A stretch of DNA of 64,000 nt from Pictodentalium vernedei (Eukaryota > Mollusca > Scaphopoda > Dentaliida > Dentaliidae), in NCBI GenBank assembly GCA_031216915.1, contig CM062289.1, forward strand, positions 20,314,520-20,378,519. Reading direction: 5' to 3'. Positions within the stretch are counted from its first letter, which is position 1. Every line of letters starts with the position of its first letter. The notes under the pieces are model-generated. The model was given only the letters and a program-made list of their open reading frames with translations. It was not told the origin of the DNA and searched no databases. Position numbers and translations under genes: made by a program. This document shows, in pieces, positions 45,235 through 56,155 of this stretch.

Positions 45235-45863
45235 CACATAGAACTACATAGATATCACATAGAACTACATAGATACTACATAGACATTCAAAGTGGAAAT
45301 AAATAGTCTAAACAAATCTTAAAAATGGCCGCCGTTAACCCTTTGCCTTACTTAGCTTTTTTTGACAAATCTTAAATTTTCAACTCAAATTTTGAAACAT
45401 TTTTTGATAAAACCATAAAAATATAGGCATCATTAGAATCGGCTCGTTGAGCCGATTCTAATGATATCCATATTTGTATGTTTTTTCGAAGAAATAAATA
45501 GTTACTTTGGGCCCTCACCCCGCCCTGAAAGGCCTGTAGTGGTTAATTTTCTAGACGCATCTGACTGCTATGTTAGGTAAACAGTTAAGATTTCAGCTTT
45601 TGTCAAATACTTTGGGATTGAAGAAAAAAGTATTCGGCACGGGGAAAACTATTATCACCGCCATTCGCATATTTGTTCAGAACCAGAGAGCTGTCTCCTG
45701 GGGTGTTGTGACATCACACTTCGGCTCCCTATTGAACGTTCCACTTTCTCATGTCCTATTATGGCTTCTTATTCCCACTTTGAAGGTCCATGTAGTATCT
45801 ATGTAGTTCTGTTTGGTATCTATGTAGTTCTATGTGGTATCTACATGTATGTAGTTCTATGTG
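45235..45863. mobile_element. TIR element with tandem ACATAGAACTACATAGAT ends
   Basis: Left: CACATAGAACTACATAGATA occurs as a direct repeat. Right: the inverted form TATCTATGTAGTTCTATGTG is also repeated. It interrupts the MULE-B right terminus between GAATTGC and GTAATTTG. A piggyBac-like MITE (45335-45588) is nested inside. It is non-coding. Confidence 0.75.
45335..45588. mobile_element. piggyBac-like MITE
   Basis: TTAA at both ends. The termini TTAACCCTTTGCCTTA and TTAGGTAAACAGTTAA are drifted forms of the family ends. The hairpin centre ATTAGAATCGGCTCGTTGAG..CCGATTCTAAT is shared with the copy at 34961 but not with that at 44510. Confidence 0.8.
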
Positions 45864-45886
45864 GTAATTTGTCGCACCCCTGCGAA

Positions 45887-46500
45887 TTACCGATTTTGAT
45901 CAAATTTTTGAAAACGAATCAAACTTCGAATCGAATCACAGTTAATAGATACTTCATCGGAAGAAAAAGTTTTTTTTCCAAATCATAAACCCGATTATTA
46001 AAAGACACACACACACAGTTAATAATACAGTTGATGCTGTGGTATCGGATCATTCGCGGTAACGGATCACTCTGAAATTTTATTTTGAATAACAATAAAG
46101 TTATCATTTTTCTGTGAACTAGGAGGCCATATTTTTTAAGGCAATTTATTTCTTGCACAAAATACCAAATATTAGCTTCTCACTCAATATAGGGGTACTC
46201 GTAAACAATAAATAACTTTTGTGCATGCGCCGTGAGTGGAGTTATCACCCAAGCTATAACTTTCAAATTTTGTACATATCGACAAAAACACAACCAATGT
46301 TTCAGCCAATGGACCTCCGGGTTTAACCCAGAGGTCCATTGGCTGAAACTTTGATTGTGCTGGTTATGCTTTGCAACAAATTTGTAATTATTGCTTTGGT
46401 GGAATCTCCACTCCGTGGGTGATTTAGTGATAATACACTCTCGACGTATTGTACAACTCCAAATTCGAGTCGTTTGAGGAGTCACTTGATCGAGTGACTC
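45887..46500. other. Gene-less DNA with a GGACCTC hairpin remnant
   Basis: About 46300-46350 holds TTTCAGCCAATGGACCTCCGGGTTTAACCCAGAGGTCCATTGGCTGAAA, the same hairpin as in the Tc1-like MITEs but without recognisable MITE ends. The rest shows nothing. Confidence 0.6.
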
Positions 46501-46740
46501 CATATATGACTCTCCGACTGCCTCCGCGGGTCCTGCCTGCAGTGCTTGCCTGCCCCTACAGGTCCTACCTGCATGCCTGCTTGCCTGCCTGAACAACTCG
46601 AATGACTCTCCGACTCATTTGAGGTTAGACAGGCCAGGCAGGTGGGCCCTGCAGGCAGGACCCCCAGGGCAGACAGGAAGGTTAAGCCTGGCCAGAGGCC
46701 AGGCAAGCAAGCAGGCAGGGCCCTGCAGGCAGAAAACCCA
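46500..46740. repeat. Low-complexity CAGG/CCTG tract
   Basis: Dense repetition of GCAGGCAGG / CCTGCCTGC words in both orientations, allowing a partly folded structure. Open frames here (for example 46482-46775 minus) are compositional artefacts. Confidence 0.7.
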
Positions 46741-46859
46741 ACATCATGGTTTTCACATGAAAGGTGGCTCCCCAAAAAGTAGTCCCCTTCCTTCTATGGG
46801 AATTTAACACTGGCTCCCCTGAATTGCTCCCTGAAAAATCTCCCAAATAGGGCCTGATT

Positions 46860-47190
46860 CATACGACCTATACTACTAGCATGTTGTTGAGCTGCCAGTT
46901 GTTCATCTTTGTTGATTTATTTTCTCCCGGTATTCTAAATTCCATACATACACTGTACATGTAGGCTTTCACGGTTACAATTCACCAATGAACCCTCAAA
47001 CACCAACTGATACGAGCATGGGTGGACTGGAGTAAGAATATTGAGGAGTTGACAATTACTCGTCTCTGCTTGGTTGTTCTCATCGATGACTCTGACTTTC
47101 TCCACATATAAAACTGTCTCTGACATGATATGACCCTGGCTGTTGAAAAAGTTGCTAAACCCCAAAACCAATAAACAAATAAATATCAGT
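46860..47190 (+). mobile_element. Degenerate SINE family 1 copy
   Basis: Words near the end match the SINE body (TTGAGGAGTTGACAATTACTCG, CTCCACATATAAAACTGTC) and tail (AAACCCCAAAACCAATAAACAAATAAA). The tRNA head is not recognisable. Confidence 0.65.
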
Positions 47191-47203
47191 AGACAAGTTT
47201 TGA

Positions 47204-47443
47204 CCCTTTACCCATCGTAACGGCCAAAAGCAGCCAGCGCTATACACGAAAATTCAATCTATTTTATATTTTCATATTTTGCTTCCAAAACATAGCTTCT
47301 GACCCCCTCATTGGAAGGAGCGTGCCATGCTCGTTCCAATGAGGGGTCATAACCTGTGTTTTGAAAGCAAAAAATGAAAAATTTTACTTGCACGATAATT
47401 TTTTTTTTACGAGTGTCGTCTGCTGCTGACGTTAGGTAAAGGG
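47204..47443. mobile_element. piggyBac-like MITE
   Basis: Ends CCCTTTACCCATCG and CGTTAGGTAAAGGG. The TTAA flanks have been lost by mutation. The hairpin arms AACATAGCTTCTGACCCCCTC / GAGGGGTCATAACCTGTGTT belong to the GACCCCTC type. It is more diverged than the copy at 44510. Confidence 0.85.
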
Positions 47444-47849
47444 TTATACCCTGACAGTTTCTACACAGACCACAGTGAGCAAGAAAATCGACAGCTACAT
47501 GTATCTGTAAACTAATTTGGCGTTTGCAGGGGGTGGGGGGGATGGGGGGTGAAAACAAAAATTCTTCTTATATTACACATGTACCACAAAGATATAAGCC
47601 AGTTCTCTTAACAATCTTGGGATAGTAATTTCTTCTAGAAACCGTTTTTTGTTGTGGCCATTAAAATTTATATCACTTTTGCTAAACTAAGGTACCTTTT
47701 GCTGGTAAGATGATATCTTTGAGAAAGAAATACTCGTGTTACAAATGACCACTGAAAAGTAATTTAGCACTCTACCAGTTAATGTAGAATGCATTTTTCG
47801 CCTCACCACTTCCCACACTATGGTATAAATTGAGATATAAACCAATGTT
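47444..47849. other. Gene-less spacer
   Basis: Contains a G-rich tract (47528-47550) and no recognisable element or gene. Confidence 0.5.
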
Positions 47850-49060
47850 ATAACCTTGGGACAAGAACGAGTGTTTCTGAGTGCGGTCCAAAATTGAAGA
47901 TGGCTGCCAGTGGCCCTTTTGTGCCGAAAGTAGGTCTAATCAGTTTACTGTACACAACTTCTATACAGCTCAGGCTAGAGGCCTTATTTATGAACCGATC
48001 TTTACGAAACTTCTTTGGTACCTTTGTTATCACCGTGGGACAAGAACAAGTGTTTTTGGGTGCAGTCCGAAATTCAAGATGCCTGCCGGCGGCCATTTTG
48101 CATCAGAATTTGTGCAATCAGTTTTTTGTACGGAACTTTTGTATGAAAGTTCTGATGTGAATAAATTTCTGTATGAATGTTTAGTAACATGGAATACATC
48201 ACATATAATACAGCTTTTTTTCTCGTGCAAAAATTATGCAAATTAGATGAACTTTGAAATTTGTACAAAATTAGGTGCAATCAGATTTTTTCGCAGAACT
48301 TCCATATGAAAGCACTGATTTGAATAATTTTCTGTGTGAAGGTTTAGTACCATGGGATACATCACATATAATACAGGTTTTTTTCTCGTGCATAAATTAT
48401 GCCAATTAGACTAACTTTGATCTATTTACTGTTACTTTCAGCACTGTAACTGCAAATGCCAATACGGCTCAGGCTAGAGGCCGTATTTATGAACCAATCT
48501 TGGTGCAATCAGTTTTTTTGTATAGAACTTTTGTATGGGTGCGGTCCGAAATTCGAGATGGCAGCCAATGGCCATTTTGTACCAAAGTTAGGTCCAATCA
48601 GTTTTTTGTACACAACTTCTATACGGTTCAGGATGGAGGCCGTATTTATAAACCGATCTTTACGAAACTTCTTGGGTACCTTTCTTATCACCGTGGGACG
48701 AGAACGAGTGTTTTTGGGTGCGGTCCAAAATTCAAGATGGCCACCAGCAGCCATTTTGTACCAAAATTAGTGCAATCAGTCTTTTGTACAGAACTTCTGT
48801 ATGAAAGTTCTGATTTGAATAAAATTTTGTATGAATGTTTAGTAACATGGAATACATCACATATAATACAGGGTTTTTTCTCGTGCAGACATTATGCAAA
48901 TTAGATGAATTGTGATTTGTTCAGTGCTACATGTACATGTACTTATACACAGTAAGTGCACGTCGGGCTAGAGTCTGTATTTATGAACCAATCTTCACGA
49001 AACTTCTTGGGGTACCTTTGTTATCACCTTGTGACAGGAACAAGTGTTTTGGGGTGCCTT
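47850..49060 (+). repeat. Interspersed repeat family R1, plus orientation
   Basis: Recurring words GGGACAAGAACRAGTGTTTYTG (47862, 48029, 48692), AAATTCAAGATGGCHRCC, TTTTGTACNNAACTTCTRTA and ACATCACATATAATACAG. It is the opposite-strand counterpart of 3045-4410. The phrase CAAGATGGC repeats and matches a YY1-type binding word. The overlapping frames on both strands are by-products. Confidence 0.8.
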
Positions 49061-49845
49061 TGTTGTGACTGTGCTATGAGAACAAATATTATTGGTTTCA
49101 GTCAGACCCACTCTGGGACTCAAAAGATTCCTTTTCTAGTTTAGCATCTAACTGTCACCCCACTGTTACAATACTTTACCTATATATTTGTTACAGGCTA
49201 CGGTCAGCATTTATGTACAGACTCTTACAATACTTCACATGTACCTTTGTTATCAGGTCATTACCTAGATGTTTGTCCTTGCTGTGTCACATACTATACA
49301 TGTACATGTCTTAAACAAGTTGAGCTACAGTGTCATTGACACTTTCATTTTTTATTACGACAAGTAAACGTACTATAGAAATCTCATATCGATTGACATC
49401 ATGCATACTTATGAAGCTCGATATTACATACACTGTAGTTGTAAATAGTAACAGTTGGAATTTTTGCCGATATGAAATCGAGTTGGAATTTTGGGAACTA
49501 AAGGAGACATCAGCATCACCAAAGAAGCTCTAAAATCCAGATAGATGGAATTTCCAAGTACTCATGACTTGCCCTCCGAAATTCCAACTACAGGAAATTT
49601 TGTCCAGGATTGGGGTGGTGACAACCCCCCCACCCCCACCACATCCCTGCATGCCCCACCCAACACTTAATTACTAATTTGCGTCCTTGGAAATTATGCT
49701 TTCAGCTACACAAACCCAAGATTATGATGTAAGAGATAAGTGGTCCTTAATAACAAGTAAATAAACCCTGTAATTATGAAATGATGCAAAACAAAGAGAA
49801 TAAATGCCAGGCCTGGCATTCTATAAATACAAGAGGGCTAAAAAG
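49061..49845. other. Gene-less DNA with TACATGTA runs
   Basis: Several ACATGTACATGTA runs, a C-rich tract (49627-49650) and a GCCAGGCCTGGC palindrome (49806-49817). No gene is recognised. Confidence 0.5.
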
Positions 49846-50376
49846 TAGGGCTGTCACGATTAATCGATTGTTGATCGGTCACGGCAAAATCGATTAGTAT
49901 TTTTCGTTGTCGAATAATCGGTAAATTATATCCCGTTTTAGACGTTTAATAATTAAAAGAAAATATGTTGAAAAAACTATTGTTTCTAAAGGTAAAGAGT
50001 TAAGAACATCGATGTTAAACCCCCAAGAAGCTATTGGAAGCATTTGTCTTTCAGGTACATTCATCAAAGCTTTGATGTTCTGAACTTATGAACCGTCAGT
50101 GTAATAATCAAGATCGGTCGGCAGTTGCGAAGTTCGCAACTGCCAACTGGTCTTGATTATTACACTGACGGTTCAAAAGTTCAGAACATCAAAGCTTTGA
50201 ATATAACTAAAAGAGGATCGTCTTCGTTGTTTACCTGAGGTAGGTCAACTGACTTCAACTTCATTTTTATCGACTTCAAAGAGGAGATGGGGGTCATCTA
50301 GGTACGATCAATCGATTATCATCGATTATTTGCGACGATTAATCGATTCCTAAATTAAAAAATCATGACAGCCCTA
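49846..50376. mobile_element. hAT-like MITE with a long central hairpin
   Basis: Termini TAGGGCTGTCACGATTAATC and, inverted, TAGGGCTGTCATGATTTTTT. TAGGGCTGTCA-type ends are characteristic of hAT elements. Subterminal AATCGATT words recur. A central imperfect hairpin of about 130 bp (50069-50199) has arms including CCGTCAGTGTAATAATCAAG. It is directly followed by a Tc1-like MITE that may sit in its TSD. Confidence 0.75.
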
Positions 50377-50377
50377 C

Positions 50378-50822
50378 TACAGTTAAAACTAGAAGTCCTG
50401 TCATGAAATGTGCACAAATAGCAGGTCGATCTGTGCGTTCATCTACGTGTTATGACCATAGTAAGGCTATCAAAGTCATGAACTGTGCGCTTATCTAGGC
50501 TTAATAGCGCGTAAGAATTGCGCTCAATTGCCACATTGAATGGCATCCAGAGCACAGCATGTTTTCCTAGTTACTCATAGCAAACATAGACAATGTTTCA
50601 GCCTTGTACATATGGCCTGTGCACAAGCAATGTTTCAGCCAATGGACCTCCGGGTAACCCGGAGGTCCATTGGCAGAAACATTGCATGTGTTTGCTATGA
50701 GTATCCAAGAGAGCCTGCCGTGCTTTGGATGCCATTCGATATGGTAATTGCGCGCAATTCCAACGCGCAATTAAGCCGAGATAAGCACACTATTCGTGAC
50801 AGGACTTCTAGTTTTAACTGTA
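50378..50822. mobile_element. Tc1/mariner-like MITE, copy 2
   Basis: TA at both ends. Ends CAGTTAAAACTAGAAGTCC and GGACTTCTAGTTTTAACTG. Central hairpin AATGGACCTCCGGGTAACCC..GGAGGTCCATT (about 50640-50672). Confidence 0.9.
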
Positions 50823-50837
50823 AGCAAGATGATTTTT

Positions 50838-52352
50838 CGCTCACCTGACTGAAAGTCAGGGTGAGCTATTCTGATCACTTTTCGTCCGTCGTCCATCGTG
50901 AAGGTGGTGTTTGGGTCTTGTGGAAGTTGTGGCCCCATTTTAATGAAATTTCACATGAGTAGTGGTTATATAGGGGCATTTGGATTTTTTTTAAAATTGG
51001 GTTTCTGCTCGTATCAAGGAGGGGGTGTGGCCAAAATGCCTCAATTTTTAAAAAAAAATTTTCCTATGAACCAGCTATAGCAGAGACTTGATATTTGGTA
51101 TACAGCTTCCTTTTGAGGTGTAGACTCAATTTTGTTCAAGAGAAGTTCGAGGGGCAATATTTGTCATCGTTATGGGGTGGGGGGGGGGGGGAGAATTTTT
51201 GCCATGCCCAAAATTTATATTTTCCAAACCGAGAGGCCTATTTGAACCAAATTTGATATGAAGTATTAATGGGTCATAAGTACTTGATTTATGTCAACAA
51301 TTCTTTTCAAAATGCCCCGTGGGAACCACAGGAGTTAAAAATAGAAAACATTTCAAACGCCCACATCTCCAAAACTTCATGGCACTAAGAATTCTTATAA
51401 GGTGTGAAGCTTCCTTAGGACCAACAGAATGGAATGGTAAAAAAAATTGCTATCGATTTTATCATAAGGTACTTTTTTGGGACTTTTAAAAAAATGCTGG
51501 GAAATGGGAAAAACATTTAAGACTCTTCTTCTCCCAAACCACTGCTCCAAAAACTTTGAAATTTCACATGTAACATCTTTGGAAGATTGTTTAGCATGTT
51601 TGTTGAAATCAAATCCCTGGGTCCATATTTGGTCCCTCTATGGGAGCCCAAATGTTTAAGGTAGTGCAGTACATGTACATGTATGAGGAATATTCTTTAA
51701 AAATCTTCTTCAGATCCACCAATCAGAATTTTTTGATATTTGGTATTCAGCATCCTCAGAGGTGAGATTCAAGTTTGTTCAAGCCAAGTCCCTGGGTACA
51801 TATTTGGGCTCCTAGTGAGAAACTGAATTAAAACTTAGTTCATTATGAGGAACAATCTTTAAAAATCTTCTTCACATCCATCGGTCAGTATCTATTGATA
51901 TTTGGTATACAGTATCCTTAGAGAGGTGAGATTCAAATTTGGTATAGCCAAGGCCCTGGGTTCATAATTGGGTTTCCTGTGGGAACCCAAAGTATAGCCA
52001 AGTTCAATATGAGGAATATTCTTTAAAAATATTTTTCTTTAGATCCAGTTAGTCAGAATCTTTTGATATTTGGTATACAGCATCCATGGGGAGATGAGAT
52101 TCAAGTTTGTTCAAGCCAAGTCCCTGGGTTCATATTTCAGCTCCCTGAGGGTTCTCGAATTATAACTTAGTTCTATATGAGGAATATTTTTTGAAAATCT
52201 TCTTTTTTTCAGATCCACCAGTCAGAATGTTTTTGACATTTGGTATATGGTTTTCGTAATGGGGCAGATACAAGTTTGTTCAAATCAGGACCCTCGGTTG
52301 ATAGTTGTCAGTGTCAGGTGAGCGCTCTCAGGCCCCTTGAGGCCTCTTGTTT
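50838..52352. repeat. 1.5-kb interspersed repeat with tandem units of about 165 bp
   Basis: Begins CGCTCACCTGACTGAAAGTC and ends GTGTCAGGTGAGCGCTCTCA..GAGGCCTCTTGTTTTTTT, so GGTGAGC words mark both ends in inverted orientation. Inside, GAGGAATATTCTTTAAAAAT starts units at about 51684, 51848, 52011 and 52179. It is non-coding. I have an impression that such GGTGAGC-bounded repeats are common in marine invertebrates. Confidence 0.75.
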
Positions 52353-52559
52353 TTTTATCCATAGACAATTTTTATGGGGAGAATGTCAATAACTATGAGC
52401 TCAAGTTTCATTGGCTAGTACTAACCATTTGCATTCTTGATCTGTAATCGGCTGCTTAGCCGTAGGGCCAATTTGTATACAGTATGCTTGTTGGACCAAG
52501 GGAGGGGGGTATTGGTTGATTATGACAAAAATATTCATTGAGTGGAATTTTCACTCACA

Positions 52560-53100
52560 TAATGTGCTTAGGTTCTTTGAAAAGACGTAGGGCACACATC
52601 CTTATTTCAGCCGAGTCAAGCCGACATACCTTCAGATTGCATTCAACAGTGAATCGATTCGCACAAAGATTCGCGCAATAAAACCATCTGCTAGGATTCA
52701 CGTGAAAAAAATTCAGTCAATTTAACCCTTTAACTAACACAGTGGCAACAAATTAATCAATAGAAGGCTAACATGACCTGAAATATCCTGACACTTTGTC
52801 AATAAAACCTTACAAATATTGAGCCGGTTCCAATGGCAGCCATATTTGTAAGATTTTATTGGTAAATATTGTTCATTTAATTATTTTATCATTTATTTAT
52901 TATTTATTGTTTAAAAATTATCAAACTTAGTTTTAAAAATTGAAAAAGTGTGTTGGGTAAAAGGTTAATTGATTTATGGTTCAACCTTGGTGGCGTCATG
53001 GGATCCTGGGACACACAACCATTTTGGCAAGAATCGAAATGGATTGTCACAAATTTAGACGAAATATAAGCCCTGATTCAAGAAGCCTTTTTATTAAAAT
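52560..53100. repeat. Composite repeat R3, copy 1 (contains a MITE)
   Basis: Flanking DNA on both sides of the MITE at 52722-52968 matches, inverted, the DNA around the MITE at 61415-61682. Examples are CTAGGATTCACGTGAAAAAA and GGCGTCATGGGATCCTGGGA, and GACGAAATATAAGCCCTG near the end. The MITE was therefore already inside R3 when R3 was copied. Confidence 0.8.
52722..52968. mobile_element. piggyBac-like MITE inside R3 copy 1
   Basis: TTAA at 52722-52725 and 52965-52968. Ends CCCTTTAACTAACACAGTG and GTGTTGGGTAAAAGG. The hairpin region GAGCCGGTTCCAATGGCAGC is truncated on one side compared with the other copy. Confidence 0.85.
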
Positions 53101-53279
53101 TTTGAGGTTTTATCTGGCTGGAATTTCCACTTGGTGTGTGTTTTCAAATACAGCCAAGGTTTCCGAGTTTGTGAGTCAGCAAAATATAGACCGTCCAGAG
53201 TGTAAGAGGATTTATGGCTTTCCCCTGATTTTTTGTCGGAGAACTAATGTATTTGTAATCAGTTGTGTGTGTCTGTCCA

Positions 53280-53960
53280 TGTGTCCATGCATACAGAATG
53301 ATAACTAAAGTTTGGGTCATTGAATCAAAACCAAAAGTTGGTCTATATGGCCCCAACCCCAATGGTTAGGTGAATTCCGAATATCGGCTGGATCCGATAA
53401 TTTTTATTGGGAGTTATGCCCCTTTTTCAACAATTTTCCGCCCAATTTTGCAAATTTGGAAATTTGATGTCCTGATGAAAACTTTAGAATCAACACCAAA
53501 TTTTGGACATAGATTTGTCTCAAGACAACACAGGTCAACTTCGAATTTGGGTTCGGTTCGGTCTGACCAATTTCGGCTGAGTTATGGCCCTTTTACCATT
53601 TTTTAGACTTTGAAAATTTGTCCAGATGATAACTTCAGTTTGAGTTATTGAATCAACACCAAATTTTGTTTGTAGGTTTGCCTCATGAATACACAGGTCA
53701 GCTTTGAATTTGGGTTGGGTCCAACCAATTGTGGCTGAGTTATGTCCCTTTTTCCATTTTTTCAACTTTGAAAATTTTGCGTCTAGTTGATAGCTTCAGT
53801 TTGATTTATTGCATCAACACCAAATTTTGTACATAGGTTTGTCTCATGACTAGCATTTCAGGTGCGAATCTGGAATCGGTCCAACCAATTAGGGCTGAGT
53901 TATTACCTTTTTTCCATTTTTTAGGCTTTAGTTCGATTTAACAAATCAACCACTTTGAAA
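53280..53960. repeat. Tandem repeat of about 162 bp, non-coding
   Basis: ATCAACACCAAATTTTG marks units at about 53490, 53651 and 53813. Each is followed by AGGTTTGYCTCATGA, TCCAACCAATTNNGGCTGAG and TTATGNCCCTTTTTCC. A more diverged unit precedes them. Short frames across the units are by-products. Confidence 0.85.
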
Positions 53961-54034
53961 TTTTTTAGTCTTCATTATGTCCAATGTAAGAACTTGCTGT
54001 CAGGGGACATAGCCTACGCATGGCGGTGGCCTTG

Positions 54035-54270
54035 TTAACCCCTTACCCAACACAGATGATATCAAAATTTATTATTTTAAATATCATTTTTGAAATTTTT
54101 AAAAAAATTTCAACAAAACCATATCATGTGACCCCTCGGAACGGGCTCGTTCCAACGAGGGGTCACATGATATGGTTTTGTTGAAATTTTTTGAAAAATA
54201 ATGTTTTTTCGACTGCTGAATATGCATATTACGCGGCTGGATGCGGCCGATTCGTTGTGTAAAGGGTTAA
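54035..54270. mobile_element. piggyBac-like MITE
   Basis: TTAA at 54035-54038 and 54267-54270. Ends CCCCTTACCCAACACA and TTGTGTAAAGGG. Hairpin arms include CCATATCATGTGACCCCTCG / CGAGGGGTCACATGATATGG around ACGGGCTCGTT. Confidence 0.9.
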
Positions 54271-54635
54271 TTTAACATTTTGGGTCAGATCATGTTAGGA
54301 ACAAGTTTCCTTACAGATGAATTGATCTCAAGAGTATTCATAACACATGTTGGAAAGTTATGGACAACCAGGCCTTTAAATTCATTTATTTTGGGTGGCA
54401 CAACGTTTTGACCTAATTTGGGCACATTAAAACAAGAACTAACAGCCTTATCCTGTTATGTGAAAATGATTTTTCAGTTGAATACAAGAGGTACAAGTCT
54501 GATGGAAATGTTCATTTTTCTAAAAATTATTTTCTAACTATTTTCTCGAACACTTAACGTCAGAGTCGTTAATCGTTTATAATAATCAATTGACCCTCAA
54601 GAGTGGCACAGGAAAACCTTGAGAGGGGGTAGGGG
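54271..54635. other. Gene-less spacer
   Basis: No recognisable gene, RNA or element. Composition is ordinary for the window. Confidence 0.5.
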
Positions 54636-54988
54636 GAGCGGTGGCTCAGTAGGTAGAGGTGCAGGCTGCAAGCCGAGAGGTCCTCGGCTCGAATCCCACC
54701 TGCGGCAACCGCGTTGTGTCCTTGGGCAAGACACTTCACCCCCATTGCCCATCTGGGGGTACGGTGACGTCGAGGACTAAGGCATACCGCACATCAATGG
54801 TGCACTTGTCTTCAACCAATGCTAACCCTGTTGGTGTGGAGTTAGTATGTTGGGGAGCTGATAGTTGCTCGCCATTGCTCAGTGGTTCTCTCCGGGTACT
54901 CCGGGTTCCTCCACCCTTAAAACTGTCATGGTCAAGATTAGCCACAGTGCAGAAATATATGACTTTAAACCCCAATAAATAATAATAA
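54636..54988 (+). mobile_element. tRNA-derived SINE (family 1), complete copy
   Basis: Starts GAGCGGTGGCTCAGTAGGTA. The B box is GGCTCGAATCCCACC. The body words match the copies at 1563 and 3561. The tail is CCCCAATAAATAATAATAAT. The flanks are G-rich on both sides (GAGGGGGTAGGGGG, GAGGGTGGGGGG), possibly a decayed TSD. Confidence 0.9.
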
Positions 54989-55015
54989 TAATGAGGGTGG
55001 GGGGGGGGGGGGGGT

Positions 55016-55691
55016 AGAAGCAATGTGCATTAACTTATTTGTTCATGTTGTAGTTACATGTAATTGTTATATTTGAACAGTTCCTAAACATTGGAACAGG
55101 GAAATTAAAGGAAGGAGCAAGTTCGAAATACCATTTCTCTATTTATCGTAATAGGTGTTTGGAATCACTAAATCAACCTACTTGCGCTATTTATAGTCAA
55201 CAATGACAGAGTGGTGAAATATTAACTCATTTTCAATAAAAATAGAATAGATCAGCAATAGTGGAGTTTTTCAACACTTCTGACAAGTGTTTTAGCTAAT
55301 TAAATTACCAGATCTTTTCTGTCATATAATAACAGAAATTGTCGCATTTGATACCACATAACAGTGTGCAAAATTTGACGAGAATGCTTGTTTCATTCAC
55401 ATGGTGGTTAGTGGTTACGCAAATTTAAATTTATGCGAACGGATGACCGGTTAACCAAAAGTTGCATCTTAACTTAACCTGTAGAGTGCTAATATTTTTC
55501 TCAACCTCAAGATTTGTTCAAACATTTTTGTCTTGTTCCAATTTATGGGAGAGTGCCTTTACTCTCCCATAAATTGTAACAATGCAAATCAATGGAGATG
55601 TAATAATCTTACTTCCAAGATAATAAGAAGGATATCCACAGAGTATGAAGCCTTTAACTTTAGGTACCTGCAGTTTAGAATAAAACCCAAA
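55016..55691. other. Gene-less spacer with a short hairpin
   Basis: CAATTTATGGGAGAGT / ACTCTCCCATAAATTG (about 55539-55575) form a hairpin with a loop of a few bases. Nothing else is recognised. Confidence 0.55.
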
Positions 55692-56155
55692 TACAGTTAA
55701 AACTAGAAGTCCTGTCACGAACTGTGTGCTTACCTAGGCTTAATTGTGCGTAGGAATTGCACGCAATTGCCACATTGAATGGCATCCAAAGCATGACAGG
55801 TTCTCCTGGTTACTCATAGCAAACATAAGCAATGCTTCAGCAAATGGACCTCGGGGTTACCCGGAGGTCCATTGGCTGAAACATTGCTTGTGCACAGGCC
55901 ATATCTACAGAATTTGACATATTGAATGGCATCCAAAGCACGAAGGTTCTCTTGGTTACACATAGCAAACATAAGCAATGCTTCAGCAAATGGATCTCCG
56001 GGTTACCCGGAGGTCCATTGGCTGACACATTGCTTGTGCACAGGCCATACCTACAGAATTTGATAGCCTTTCTGTGGACATAATGCGTGAATTAATGCGC
56101 AGATCAATGTGGTATTTGTGTGCATTTCATGACAGGACTTCTAGTTTTAACTGTA
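55692..56155. mobile_element. Tc1/mariner-like MITE, copy 3, hairpin duplicated
   Basis: TA at 55692-55693 and 56154-56155 with family ends. The hairpin AATGGACCTCGGGGTTACCC..GGAGGTCCATT occurs twice, at about 55839 and 55989, because a block of about 150 bp is tandemly duplicated. Confidence 0.9.

Larger units (their letters stand above)
40151..45878 (-). mobile_element. MULE-B: Mutator-like transposon with its transposase gene
   Basis: The left end reads GCGGTGCGACGAATTGCCG. The right end, inverted, reads GGTGCGACAAATTACC and is split by a later insertion (45235-45863). An 8-bp TSD, CCTGCGAA, flanks both ends (40143-40150, 45879-45886). Subterminal arrays of GGTCCGAATCGTCC (right) and the complement GGACGATTCGGACC (left) point inward from both ends. 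The transposase is on the minus strand. Later insertions: 40253-40974, 44015-44320, 44510-44762, 45235-45863 and 45335-45588. Confidence 0.85.

Noticed and set aside
46482..46807. Coding sequence in the GC-rich CAGG tract
   Set aside because: Low-complexity CCTG/CAGG repetition gives open frames on both strands. No domain is seen.
47881..48904. Similar 100-130 aa plus-strand frames suggesting a gene family
   Set aside because: They translate the non-coding R1 repeat units. Similarity follows the DNA repeat, and equally long frames occur on the opposite strand.
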